A stretch of 64,000 nucleotides of DNA from Ramlibacter sp. (GTDB lineage: Bacteria > Pseudomonadota > Gammaproteobacteria > Burkholderiales > Burkholderiaceae_C), in the NCBI GenBank assembly GCA_019635415.1, contig JAHBZN010000001.1, forward strand, positions 682,001 to 746,000. Direction: 5' to 3'. The position numbers and the translations under genes are program-made. Shown piece by piece: positions 27,055-35,383 of this stretch; within the stretch, counting starts at the first letter, position 1, and the number at the start of each line of letters is the position of its first letter. The notes below the pieces were generated by a model. The model worked only from the letters and a program-made list of their open reading frames with translations. It was not told the DNA's origin and made no database searches.

Positions 27055-28797
27055 TCAATGATTGTCCTTGGGGACGAAGGCGCCGCGCTGGCCGACCAGG
27101 AAGTCGAGGTCGGCGCCCTCGTCGGCCTGCAGCACGTGGTCGATGTACAGCTTCCAGTAGCCGGACGACAGGGCGGGCGGCGGTGCCTTCCACTGCGCGA
27201 GCCGCGCCTTCAGCTCCTCGTCGCTGATCAGCAGCTGCAGCTTGCGTTGGGGCACATCCAGCTCGATCCTGTCGCCGTTCCTCACGACGGCCAACGGGCC
27301 ACCGGCGGCCGCTTCCGGTGCCGTGTGCAGCACCACGGTGCCGTAGGCGGTACCGCTCATGCGCGCGTCGCTGATGCGGACCATGTCGGTGATGCCCTTG
27401 CGCAGCACCTTGGGCGGCAGCGGCATGTTGCCCACCTCGGCCATGCCGGGGTAGCCCTTGGGGCCGCAGTTCTTGAGCACCAGGATGCAGGTTTCGTCCA
27501 CGTCCAGGTTCTCGTCATCAATGCGCTTGTGGAAGTCGTCGCTGTCCTCGAACACCACGGCGCGGCCGGTGTGCACCATGAGCGCGGGCGTGGCGGCGCT
27601 GGGCTTGATCACCGCGCCGCGCGGGGCGAGGTTGCCGCGCAGGATGGCGATGCCCGCCTTCTCCTTGAACGGCTCGCCGAATGTCTTGATCACGCGCGGG
27701 TCGTAGTTCACCGCGTCGGCGATGTTCTCGCCCACGGTCTTGCCGCTCACGGTGACGATGTCCCGGTGCAGCAGGTGCTGGATTTCCTTCATCACTACCG
27801 GCAGGCCGCCGGCGTAGCAGAAGTCTTCCATCAGGTGCTGGCCGCTGGGCTGCAGGTTCACCAGGCAGGGCAGCTCGCTGCCCAGCTTCTCGAAGTCATC
27901 CACCGTGAGCTTCAGGCCCAGGCGGCCGGCGATGGCGATGAGGTGGATCACCGCGTTGGTGCTGCCGCCGATGGCCGCCAGCGTGCGGATCGCGTTCTCG
28001 AAAGCTTCGCGCGTGAGCACCTTGCTGATGGTCTGGTCGGTGTGGACCATCTCCACGATGCGACGCCCGGCGCTGCGGGCCAGCACGTTGCGGCGGCCGT
28101 CCACGGCAGGGTAGGCCGCATTGCCCGGCAGGCCGATGCCCAGCGCCTCGACCATCGACGCCATGGTGGAGGCCGTTCCCATGGTCATGCAGTGGCCGTG
28201 GCTGCGGTGCATGCACGACTCGGCTTCGAAGAAGTCCTGCAGCTTGAGCGTGCCGGCGCGCACCTGCTCGCTCATGCTCCACACGCCCGTGCCGGAGCCC
28301 AACTCCTGGCCGCGCCACTTGCCGTTGAGCATGGGGCCACCGCTCACGCCGATGGCGGGCAGGCCCGCACTGGAGGCGCCCATCAGCAGCGAGGGCGTGG
28401 TCTTGTCGCAGCCCATGAGCAGCACCACGCCGTCGATGGGGTTGCCGCGGATGGATTCCTCCACGTCCATGGACGCGAGGTTGCGGTACAGCATGGCCGT
28501 GGGGCGCAGCAGCGTTTCGCCCAGCGACATCACGGGGAATTCCAGCGGAAAGCCGCCGGCCTCGTACACGCCGATCTTCACCTGCTCGGCCAGCGTGCGG
28601 AAGTGCGAGTTGCAGGGCGTGAGTTCGGAGAAGGTGTTGCAGATGCCGATCACCGGGCGGCCGTCGAACTGGTCGTGTGGCACGCCCTTGCCCTTGACCC
28701 AGCTGCGGTAGGCAAAGCCGTCGCGGTCCTGGCGGCCGAACCATTGTTGTGAGCGCAGCTCCGAGGGCTTCTTGCGAGGGGGGGTGGTGTCAGTCAT
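27055..28797 (-). CDS. IlvD/Edd-family sugar-acid dehydratase (L-arabonate/D-xylonate type)
   Basis: 580 residues. Iron-sulfur and Mg-dependent dehydratase that turns an aldonate into its 2-keto-3-deoxy acid. Candidate cluster cysteines: Cys62 (LTPCNSH), Cys130 (MGCDKTTPS) and Cys203 (GHCMTMGTAS), matching the [2Fe-2S] set of arabinonate dehydratases; a catalytic serine region is MVRISDARMSGTAYG. It resembles pentonate/hexonate dehydratases, not the branched-chain amino-acid enzyme IlvD. First gene of the minus-strand operon and divergent from the GntR gene across 67 bp. Combined with DgoK/DgoA a C6 substrate such as galactonate or fuconate is also possible. Confidence 0.88.
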   Translation of the reverse strand: MTDTTPPRKKPSELRSQQWFGRQDRDGFAYRSWVKGKGVPHDQFDGRPVIGICNTFSELTPCNSHFRTLAEQVKIGVYEAGGFPLEFPVMSLGETLLRPTAMLYRNLASMDVEESIRGNPIDGVVLLMGCDKTTPSLLMGASSAGLPAIGVSGGPMLNGKWRGQELGSGTGVWSMSEQVRAGTLKLQDFFEAESCMHRSHGHCMTMGTASTMASMVEALGIGLPGNAAYPAVDGRRNVLARSAGRRIVEMVHTDQTISKVLTREAFENAIRTLAAIGGSTNAVIHLIAIAGRLGLKLTVDDFEKLGSELPCLVNLQPSGQHLMEDFCYAGGLPVVMKEIQHLLHRDIVTVSGKTVGENIADAVNYDPRVIKTFGEPFKEKAGIAILRGNLAPRGAVIKPSAATPALMVHTGRAVVFEDSDDFHKRIDDENLDVDETCILVLKNCGPKGYPGMAEVGNMPLPPKVLRKGITDMVRISDARMSGTAYGTVVLHTAPEAAAGGPLAVVRNGDRIELDVPQRKLQLLISDEELKARLAQWKAPPPALSSGYWKLYIDHVLQADEGADLDFLVGQRGAFVPKDNH

Positions 28798-28864
28798 CAG
28801 GGTTAATCCTCAATTGCATTTCATATTATCGTCATACCATTGCCGCCGACCGTCAGTACAAACC
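28798..28864. promoter_or_regulatory. Divergent promoter region between dehydratase and GntR genes
   Basis: 67 bp, AT-rich in the middle (about 28815-28840). The stretch TATTATCGTCATACCA around 28824 is a weak dyad of the kind bound by FadR-type GntR proteins (4 of 8 positions pair). Both operons start here, so one operator could control import and breakdown together. Confidence 0.35.
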
Positions 28865-29608
28865 ATGATCAAGAACGTCCACGGCAATACGGTAGACCAC
28901 CTCGGCGAAGCGATCGTCGCGGGCCGGTACAGCCCGGGCGCGCCGATTCCACCCGAACCCCTGCTGTGCGAGGAGCTGGGCGTGAGCCGCACGGTCGTGC
29001 GGGAAGCCGTCAAGTCGCTGATCGCCAAGGGCTTGGTCACGTCCGGCCCCAAGGTCGGAACGCGGGTGCTGACCGAAGAGCACTGGAACTGGTTCGACCC
29101 TGATGTGATCATCTGGCAATCCAAGGCCGGCCTGACGCCGGAGTTCCTGCGCGACCTCCAGGACCTGCGGCGCGTCATGGAACCCGCGGCCGTGCGTCTG
29201 GCCGCCGAACGCGCCACGGCGCAGGACATCGCCGAAATCGAGGCGGCCTTTGCCGGCATGAAGAAGGCTGTGGAGGAGGGCGGGGACTATGTCACGCATG
29301 ACCTGCGCTTTCACCAGGGCCTGCTGCGCGCCTGCCGCAACCGCATGATCGTGCAGATGAGCAAGGCGCTGGGCGCCCTGCTGCGCACCAGCTTCGAGAT
29401 CTCCACCACCCGCAAGGACGGCCCCAGGAATTCGCTGCCGCTGCATCGCGCAGTGCTCGATGCCGTGATCGCACACCAGCCGGCGCGGGCCGAGAAGGCC
29501 ATCCTCGTGCTCATCGACGGCGCCCGGGACGACATCGAAACCGTGCTCGCCACACGACGCAAGCTGCCCCGACTGAATATCCCTGCTCCGCTGCTCAAGG
29601 CGGGCTGA
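28865..29608 (+). CDS. GntR-family (FadR/FCD subfamily) regulator of the sugar-acid island
   Basis: 247 residues from ATG 28865. N-terminal winged helix with PPEPLLCEELGVSRTVVREAV, given here in part as LCEELGVSRTVVREAV, and C-terminal FCD helical ligand domain from about residue 95 (LRRVMEPAAVRLAAERA, DLRFHQGLLRACRN, HRAVLDAVIAHQPARAE). The FCD domain usually binds a carboxylate through metal-held histidines; here Asp-x3-His type residues occur in DLRFHQ and LHRAVLDA. Head-to-head with the dehydratase operon and 20 nt upstream of dctQ; it is the obvious repressor of both. Effector probably the sugar acid or its keto-deoxy product. Confidence 0.9.
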   Translation: MIKNVHGNTVDHLGEAIVAGRYSPGAPIPPEPLLCEELGVSRTVVREAVKSLIAKGLVTSGPKVGTRVLTEEHWNWFDPDVIIWQSKAGLTPEFLRDLQDLRRVMEPAAVRLAAERATAQDIAEIEAAFAGMKKAVEEGGDYVTHDLRFHQGLLRACRNRMIVQMSKALGALLRTSFEISTTRKDGPRNSLPLHRAVLDAVIAHQPARAEKAILVLIDGARDDIETVLATRRKLPRLNIPAPLLKAG

Positions 29609-29628
29609 ACGCATCCGCCCAGGAGACC

Positions 29629-30180
29629 GTGTTGCGCCGTTTCATCGACCTTTTCTTCAAGCTGCTGGAGCTGCTGGTGGTGCTGAACCTTCTGGCCATG
29701 GTGGCCATGGTGTTCGGCAACGTGGTGCTGCGCTACGGCTTCAATTCCGGCATCACCACTTCGGACGAGATGTCGCGCTACTGCTTTATCTGGCTGACCT
29801 ACCTGGGCGCGATGATCGCCATGCGCGAGAAGGGGCACCTGGGTGTGGACACGCTGGTCAAGCACCTGCCGGTGATGGGCAAGAAGGCCTGTCTGCTGGT
29901 CAGCGAATCACTCATGCTGTTTTGCAACGTGCTGTTCTTCATCGGGACCTGGAAGATGCATGAACTGCAGGTCACCAACGTGTCGCCAGTGGTTGGCATT
30001 TCCATGATCTGGATCTACGGCATCGGCTACGTGGTGGCGGTGGTGATGGGCCTGTTCAACGTGGACATGCTGTTTCGGCTCTTCACGGGCAGGCTGCGCG
30101 ACGATGAACTGGTGCAGGTGGTGGATTCCGAGGATGTGCCCCACACGGCGGTGGCCGGTGGCGTGGAGGGGCGGTCATGA
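29629..30180 (+). CDS. dctQ: TRAP transporter small permease
   Basis: 183 residues from a GTG start with AGGAG 4 nt upstream. Four transmembrane helices; the TRAP small-subunit motif TSDEMSRYCFIWLTYLGA is between helices 1 and 2. Partner of the large permease, with which it overlaps by 4 bp (ATGA). The acidic C-terminal tail (VVDSEDVPHTA) is not conserved. Substrate is set by the binding protein. Confidence 0.9.
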   Translation: MLRRFIDLFFKLLELLVVLNLLAMVAMVFGNVVLRYGFNSGITTSDEMSRYCFIWLTYLGAMIAMREKGHLGVDTLVKHLPVMGKKACLLVSESLMLFCNVLFFIGTWKMHELQVTNVSPVVGISMIWIYGIGYVVAVVMGLFNVDMLFRLFTGRLRDDELVQVVDSEDVPHTAVAGGVEGRS

Positions 30181-31475
30181 CCATTGCCGTCTTTGTCTTC
30201 AGCCTGCTGGGGGCCATGGCGATTGGCATGCCTATTGCCTATTCGCTGCTGGTCTGCGGCCTTGCGCTGATGGCCTACATGGCGGGCACGGGTGCCCTGC
30301 CGGCGTTTGACAGCCAGATCCTCGCGCAGCGCTTTGTCGACGGCGCCGACAACTTCCCCTTGCTGGCCGTGCCGTTTTTCCTGATGGCTGGTGAATTCAT
30401 GAATGCCGGGGGCCTGAGCCGGCGCATCGTCAACCTGGCGATGGCGTGGGTGGGCCATTTCCGCGGCGGCCTGGGCTATGTGGCGGTGCTTGCCGCGGTT
30501 ATCATGGCCTCGCTGTCGGGCTCCGCGGTGGCCGATACAGCGGCGCTGTCGGCGCTGCTGATCCCGATGATGAAGCGGGCCGGCTATGGCGTGAACCGCT
30601 CGGCCGGACTGATCGCCGCGGGCGGCATCATCGCGCCGGTGATTCCGCCGTCCATCGGCCTCATCATCTTCGGTGTGGCGGGCAATGTGTCCATCACCAA
30701 GCTGTTCCTGGCGGGCATCGTGCCAGGCATTCTCATGGGCGCCGCAATCGGAGTGACCTGGTGGTGGCTGGCCCGGCGCGAGAACGTCCAGCCTGCGCCA
30801 CGCATGGCGATGCCGCAACGGCTCAAGGTCACGGCGGACGGGACACTGGCCCTGGCGCTGCCGGTGGTGATCCTGGGGGGCATGAAGGCCGGCATCTTCA
30901 CACCCACCGAGGCGGCCGTGGTGGCCGCGGTCTACAGCTTCTCCGTGGGCATGTTCGTGTACCGCGAGCTGAAGTGGTCCTCGCTGTATGGGCTGATTCT
31001 GGCCGCGGGCAAGACGACGGCCGTGGTGATGTTCCTCGTGGCGGCCGCCATGGTCAGTGCCTGGCTCATCACCGTGGCCAACATTCCCACCGAGGTCGCG
31101 GCCCTGCTGGCGCCGTTCTCGGGCAGCAAGACCATGCTGATGTTCGTGATGATGGTGATCATCGTGGTGGTGGGCACGGCGCTGGACTTCACGCCCACCG
31201 TGCTGATCCTGACACCCGTGCTGATGCCGGTGGTGCTGCAGGCAGGGATCGATCCGGTGTACTTCGGCGTGCTGTTCATCATCAACAACGCGATCGGCCT
31301 GATCACGCCGCCCGTGGGCACGGTGCTCAATGTGGTGTGCGGCGTGGCCAGGATCACCATGGACGACGCCTTCAAGGGGGTCATGCCGTTCTTCATCGCC
31401 GAGCTGGCGGTGCTTTTCCTGCTCGTGTTTTTTCCCGACCTTGTCCTTGTGCCACTCAAGTGGTGGATGCATTGA
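30177..31475 (+). CDS. dctM: TRAP transporter large permease
   Basis: 432 residues, about 12 transmembrane segments. Family motifs: FPLLAVPFFLMAGEFMN, LSGSAVADTAAL, GGIIAPVIPPSIGLI and NNAIGLITPPVGTVLN, the last two being the discontinuous sodium/substrate hairpins. Sodium-driven uptake of carboxylates delivered by the periplasmic DctP. Start overlaps dctQ stop. Confidence 0.94.
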   Translation: MTIAVFVFSLLGAMAIGMPIAYSLLVCGLALMAYMAGTGALPAFDSQILAQRFVDGADNFPLLAVPFFLMAGEFMNAGGLSRRIVNLAMAWVGHFRGGLGYVAVLAAVIMASLSGSAVADTAALSALLIPMMKRAGYGVNRSAGLIAAGGIIAPVIPPSIGLIIFGVAGNVSITKLFLAGIVPGILMGAAIGVTWWWLARRENVQPAPRMAMPQRLKVTADGTLALALPVVILGGMKAGIFTPTEAAVVAAVYSFSVGMFVYRELKWSSLYGLILAAGKTTAVVMFLVAAAMVSAWLITVANIPTEVAALLAPFSGSKTMLMFVMMVIIVVVGTALDFTPTVLILTPVLMPVVLQAGIDPVYFGVLFIINNAIGLITPPVGTVLNVVCGVARITMDDAFKGVMPFFIAELAVLFLLVFFPDLVLVPLKWWMH

Positions 31476-31519
31476 CGGGCCTTCCATCCGCTGACGTTAT
31501 TACTCCAGGAGACAAAACC

Positions 31520-32530
31520 ATGTTCAAACGCAGAACCCTCGTGTCCATGCTGGCCGGCGCTTCGCTGCTGGTTGCCACATCGGCCTTCGCGCAGTTCGCC
31601 GAGCGCACCATCAAGTTCACCAATGGCGTGAACGAGGACCACCCGGTGGGCCTGGGCGTCAAGAAGATGCAGGAAGTGCTGGCCGCCAAGACGGGCGGCA
31701 AGATGAAGATCAACGCCTTCTGGGGCGGCTCGGCCGGCGGCGACCTGCAGGCCACGCAGGCGCTGCGGGCGGGCACGCAGGAGATGGTGTGCACCTCGTC
31801 GAGCCCGCTGGTGGGTATCGTCAAGGAACTGGGGGTGTTCGACCTGCCATTCCTGTTTGCCAACGAGAAGGAGGCCGATGCGGTGCTCGACGGCCCGGCT
31901 GGCCAGTACTTCAACAAGAAGCTCGAGGAAGCCGGCGTGGTCAACCTCGCCTACTGGGAGAACGGCTTTCGCAACCTTACCAACAGCAAGCATCCGGTCA
32001 ACAAGGTCGAGGACTTTGAGGGGGTCAAGGTCCGCGTGATGCAGAACAACATCTTCCTGGACACCTTCAAGACCCTCGGCACCAATGCCGTGCCCATGTC
32101 CTTCGGCGAAGTGTTCACCGCGCTCGAAACCAAAACCATCGACGGACAGGAAAACCCCTTCGTCACGATCGAGACCTCCAAGTTCAATGAAGTACAAAAG
32201 TACCTGTCTGTCACACGCCATGCCTACACACCGTTCCTGATCCTCTACAGCAAGAAGCTGTGGGATCAACTCAGCCCCCAGGAGCAGGCGGTGCTGCGCG
32301 AGGCTGCGATGGAGGGCCAGAAGGTGGAGCGCGCTGCCAACCGTGCCCTCAATGAGAAGTCGCTGGCCAGCCTCAAGACCAAGGGCATGGTGGTCAACGA
32401 TGTCACGCCGGCGGAGCAGAAGCGCATGTTCGACCGCGTCAAGCCCGTGTACGACAAGAACGTGCCCACGATTGGTGCGGAAGCGGTGACCACGGTGCTG
32501 GACGCGCTCAAGAAGGCTCGCGGCGGCTGA
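31520..32530 (+). CDS. dctP: TRAP transporter substrate-binding protein
   Basis: 336 residues from ATG 31520, AGGAG upstream. Signal peptide ends at SAFA-QFA (about residue 25). DctP fold with the conserved carboxylate-binding arginine in GVKVRVMQNN and the ENPFVTIETSKFNEVQKYLSVT segment. The island context suggests an aldonate or uronate ligand, not a C4-dicarboxylate; this is inference. It lies 44 nt after dctM; a higher expression level than the permeases would be usual. Confidence 0.92.
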   Translation: MFKRRTLVSMLAGASLLVATSAFAQFAERTIKFTNGVNEDHPVGLGVKKMQEVLAAKTGGKMKINAFWGGSAGGDLQATQALRAGTQEMVCTSSSPLVGIVKELGVFDLPFLFANEKEADAVLDGPAGQYFNKKLEEAGVVNLAYWENGFRNLTNSKHPVNKVEDFEGVKVRVMQNNIFLDTFKTLGTNAVPMSFGEVFTALETKTIDGQENPFVTIETSKFNEVQKYLSVTRHAYTPFLILYSKKLWDQLSPQEQAVLREAAMEGQKVERAANRALNEKSLASLKTKGMVVNDVTPAEQKRMFDRVKPVYDKNVPTIGAEAVTTVLDALKKARGG

Positions 32531-32570
32531 CGCACATAAACCACAGACGAAATGGGCATGCCCGGTACAA

Positions 32571-32582
32571 TTGTCTATACAA
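32571..32582. promoter_or_regulatory. GntR/FCD-like operator candidate upstream of the transglutaminase-fold gene
   Basis: TTGTCTATACAA is a near-perfect 12-bp palindrome (5 of 6 pairs) of the TTGT-N4-ACAA kind bound by FCD-type GntR proteins. It lies in the 144 bp between dctP and the next gene. A similar TTGGTATACAA lies at 57778 in front of another GntR gene. Confidence 0.45.
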
Positions 32583-32631
32583 CATTCGCGGCTCCGGCGG
32601 CTCGCCGCTGGGCCAGCGAACCCCGTCCTGG

Positions 32632-32655
32632 CGGCTCCTGCCGTGCCAGGAGCCG
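32632..32655 (+). promoter_or_regulatory. 9-bp hairpin upstream of the transglutaminase-fold gene
   Basis: CGGCTCCTG (32632-32640) and CAGGAGCCG (32647-32655) pair perfectly over 6 nt, 19 nt before the proposed TTG start. No T-run follows. It could be a terminator of the TRAP transcript or a leader element. Confidence 0.45.
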
Positions 32656-32674
32656 TCGTTGGAGAGTCGTACCG

Positions 32675-33460
32675 TTGACTGTTCCGTTCATTCCGTCCGT
32701 GCCGCCGCCGGCTGCCGAGCAGGAAGACCCGGGCCGCTGGCTGGGGTCCACCTCGCTGCTGGACCTGGAGGACCCGAAGCTGCGTCTTCGGGCCCGCGCG
32801 CTCACGCAACTGTGCAAGAACGAGCGAGAGAAGGCCCTGTCGATCTATGGCTTCGTCAAGCGTATTCCGTTTGGCAAGCCGCTCAAGCTGCGGCTTCGCA
32901 CACCTCGCGAGGTCATCGAAGCCGGCCGCGGTGATGCGCCGGACAAGATCGTGGTGCTGGTGGCGCTGCTGCGCCTGGCCCGGATTCCGGCCCGCATACG
33001 CTACCTGGAATTGCGCGGGGACATCCTTCGCGGACTGACCTCGAACGTGACCAGTGCGGCGCGGCCCCTGGCCGAGATCTGGCTCAAGGACCAGTGGGTG
33101 CGGACCGACACCTACATCTTCGACGCGACCTACATGGCGGCTGCGCGGCAGCGCCTCAAGGACAACGACTGGGAGTGGGGCTTTGGCATCCATCGCCAGG
33201 CCCAGTCCCTGTGGAACGGCGTGGACTCCGCGTTTCTCGGCGGCATGCCCACCGAGCTGGACCCGATGGTGATCGCCGATCTCGGCGTGTTCCACGATCC
33301 GCTCGAGTACGTTTCGTCCGAGACCTACCAGGGCAACCACCCTCGCATCGCCCGGGCCGTGCAGTGGAACATGCTGGCCCCGATGATGGACCGTGTGGTG
33401 CGCGACCTGCGCGAGGACATCGAGCGTCCGGTCGCCACCAGCGTCAAGAAACCCTCCTGA
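32675..33460 (+). CDS. Transglutaminase-fold protein lacking the catalytic cysteine
   Basis: 261 residues from a proposed TTG start (GGAG 10 nt upstream). The central region GDAPDKIVVLVALLRLARIPARIRY aligns with the transglutaminase/protease core normally written GDCxDKxxLLVALLRAxGIPAR; read here from residue 86, the nucleophile position is Ala88. The usual histidine block (HAWVEV) is PLAEIWL, so His is also missing, while TDTYIFD keeps the Asp. Likely a pseudoenzyme with a binding role. It sits between the TRAP genes and the racemase-type dehydratase gene on the same strand. Function unknown. Confidence 0.75.
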   Translation: MTVPFIPSVPPPAAEQEDPGRWLGSTSLLDLEDPKLRLRARALTQLCKNEREKALSIYGFVKRIPFGKPLKLRLRTPREVIEAGRGDAPDKIVVLVALLRLARIPARIRYLELRGDILRGLTSNVTSAARPLAEIWLKDQWVRTDTYIFDATYMAAARQRLKDNDWEWGFGIHRQAQSLWNGVDSAFLGGMPTELDPMVIADLGVFHDPLEYVSSETYQGNHPRIARAVQWNMLAPMMDRVVRDLREDIERPVATSVKKPS

Positions 33461-33497
33461 GCCGCGCGAGACGCGGCTGCCGACCGGGCAAGCCCCA

Positions 33498-34715
33498 ATG
33501 AAAATCACGCAACTGGAAACCGTCCGTCTGGGCGAATTCCCCAACATTCTGTGGGTGCGCCTGTACACCGACGAGGGCCTGGTCGGACTGGGCGAGACCT
33601 TCATGGGGGCCGAGGCCGTCGAGGCCTACCTGCACGAATGGGTGGCACCGCGCATCACGGGCAAGGACCCCCTGGCCATCGAGGCGCGCAACCGGGACCT
33701 CATGGGGTACCTGGGCTGGCGCGGTTCGGGCGTGGAAACCCGTGGCAATTCCGCGGTGGACATCGCGCTGTGGGACCTGTTCGGCAAGGCCGCCGGCATG
33801 CCCGTGCATACCGCGCTGGGCGGCAAAAGCCGCGACAGCATCCGCATCTACAACACCTGCGCCGGCTACCAGTACATCCGTAGCAACGCGAACCAGACGT
33901 CAGCGAACTGGGGCCTGGCGAATCAACAGGGCCCCTCCGGTAGCGTGAGCGGGCCTTACGAAGACCTGCAGGGTTTCCTGCACCACGCCGATGAACTGGC
34001 CCAGTCGCTGCTGGCCGAAGGCATCACGGCCATGAAGATCTGGCCGTTTGATCCGGCGGCCGAGCGCAGCGACGGCCAGTACATCAGCAACGCCGATCTT
34101 GATGCCGCGCTGGAGCCCTTCCGGAAGATCCGCCGTGCCGTGGGGGACCGGATGGACATCATGGTCGAGTTCCACAGCCTGTGGCGCCTGCCCATGGCGC
34201 AGAAGATTGCCCGTGCACTGCGCGAATTCAAGACCTTCTGGCATGAGGACGCGATCCGCATGGACAGCCTGGACCTGCTGCGGCAATACGCCCGGGATTG
34301 CGAGGCACTGGTCTGCGCCAGCGAGACGCTGAGCTACAAGTGGGGTTTCAAGGACTACCTGCAGACCGGGGTGGCCGGCGTGGCCATGCTCGATCTGAGC
34401 TGGTGCGGGGGTCTGACCGAGGCCCGCAAGATCGCCGCGATGGCCGATGCCTGGCAGCTGCCCGTGGCCCCGCACGATTGCACCGGCCCCGTGGTCTGGG
34501 CGGCCTCCACCCATTTGTCGCTCCATGCGCCGAATGCCCTGATCCAGGAGAGCGTGCGCGCGTTCTTCACCGGCTGGTACAAGGAGCTGGTGACTGAACT
34601 GCCGCGGGTCGAGAAAGGCATGATCAGCCTCAATGGCAAGCCCGGTCTGGGGCTGGAGCTGCTGCCGGACCTGCACCGGCGCGCCGATGCGACGGTGAGG
34701 GTGTCGGCCGCCTGA
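33498..34715 (+). CDS. Enolase-superfamily sugar-acid dehydratase (mandelate racemase group)
   Basis: 405 residues from ATG 33498. Expected catalytic set: Lys180 in AMKIWPFD, metal ligands Glu224 (MVEFH), Glu250 (WHEDAI) and Glu276 (ASETLS), then Asp299 and His326 (PHDCTGP), the His/Asp dyad. The N-terminal capping domain starts MKITQLETVRLGEF. The KIWPFD form and the Glu-Glu-Glu triad resemble galactonate/gluconate-type dehydratases rather than muconate lactonising enzymes. In the island it offers a second, metal-only route from aldonate to 2-keto-3-deoxy acid beside the iron-sulfur dehydratase. Exact substrate not decidable by eye. Confidence 0.85.
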   Translation: MKITQLETVRLGEFPNILWVRLYTDEGLVGLGETFMGAEAVEAYLHEWVAPRITGKDPLAIEARNRDLMGYLGWRGSGVETRGNSAVDIALWDLFGKAAGMPVHTALGGKSRDSIRIYNTCAGYQYIRSNANQTSANWGLANQQGPSGSVSGPYEDLQGFLHHADELAQSLLAEGITAMKIWPFDPAAERSDGQYISNADLDAALEPFRKIRRAVGDRMDIMVEFHSLWRLPMAQKIARALREFKTFWHEDAIRMDSLDLLRQYARDCEALVCASETLSYKWGFKDYLQTGVAGVAMLDLSWCGGLTEARKIAAMADAWQLPVAPHDCTGPVVWAASTHLSLHAPNALIQESVRAFFTGWYKELVTELPRVEKGMISLNGKPGLGLELLPDLHRRADATVRVSAA

Positions 34716-34729
34716 CCGCCCGCACGGCT

Positions 34730-35383
34730 TCAGAAGCGCTGCAACTCGCCAGACGGGATCACTCGCACCCCGGGCCGCGCCGTGCGCATGCCGTCCAGCA
34801 GGGCGGCAGCCACCTTGCGCACGTCGATGGAGCGGTAGTTGGCGGGGATCAGCGGCTTGAGCCAGGTCGACACCCGCAGCGCCAGCTTCTCGCCGGACCG
34901 CAGGGGTTGGCCCAGCGTGCTGCGGTCACCGGCAAGAAAGGAGGGGCGGGCGATGATCAGCGAGGCGAATCCCAGGCCGCGCAGCGCCTCCTCGGTCTCG
35001 CCCTTGACCCGGTTGTAGAAAATGGTGGACGCGGGGTCGGCGCCCATGGCGCTCACGACTCCTATTTTTGTAGCGCCTGAAGCCCGCGCAGCCTGGGCTA
35101 CAGCCACAATCGCTTCAAAATCCACGGCGCGGAACGCCGCCTGGCTGCCGGCCACCTTGATGGTGGTGCCCAGCGCAACAAAGGCCTCGTCCACGCGGGG
35201 CAGCGCGGGCAAGGCCTTGAAGTCGACCGTGTGCTGGGTCAGTTTGTTGTGCTGCAGTGGCAGCGGGCGACGGCCCAGGCTATGGACCGTCGCGACCGAG
35301 TCATCGGCCAAAAGACCTTGAAGGATTTCCCGGCCCACGAGACCCGTAGCCCCCGCCACCACCACGGTTCGACCGGCCGCCAC
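34730..35383 (-). CDS. NAD(P)-binding Rossmann protein (atypical SDR, HTATIP2/NmrA-like)
   Basis: 217 residues from a proposed GTG at 35383, which has GGAGG 7 nt upstream; an in-frame ATG at 35488 would add 35 low-complexity residues. The dinucleotide motif [15 protein letters not shown] is at the very N-terminus and a short extended-SDR-like chain follows ([52 protein letters not shown]). Such proteins are often called nucleoside-diphosphate-sugar epimerase-like; activity unknown. Its first 83 bp overlap the 3' end of rhlE in another frame, so the RGG tail of the helicase and the Rossmann glycines share DNA. Confidence 0.8.
   Translation of the reverse strand: MAAGRTVVVAGATGLVGREILQGLLADDSVATVHSLGRRPLPLQHNKLTQHTVDFKALPALPRVDEAFVALGTTIKVAGSQAAFRAVDFEAIVAVAQAARASGATKIGVVSAMGADPASTIFYNRVKGETEEALRGLGFASLIIARPSFLAGDRSTLGQPLRSGEKLALRVSTWLKPLIPANYRSIDVRKVAAALLDGMRTARPGVRVIPSGELQRF

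Noticed and set aside
30446..31519. In-frame extension upstream of dctP making a 694-residue protein
   Set aside because: It reads dctM in another frame; dctP has its own signal peptide and AGGAG at 31520.
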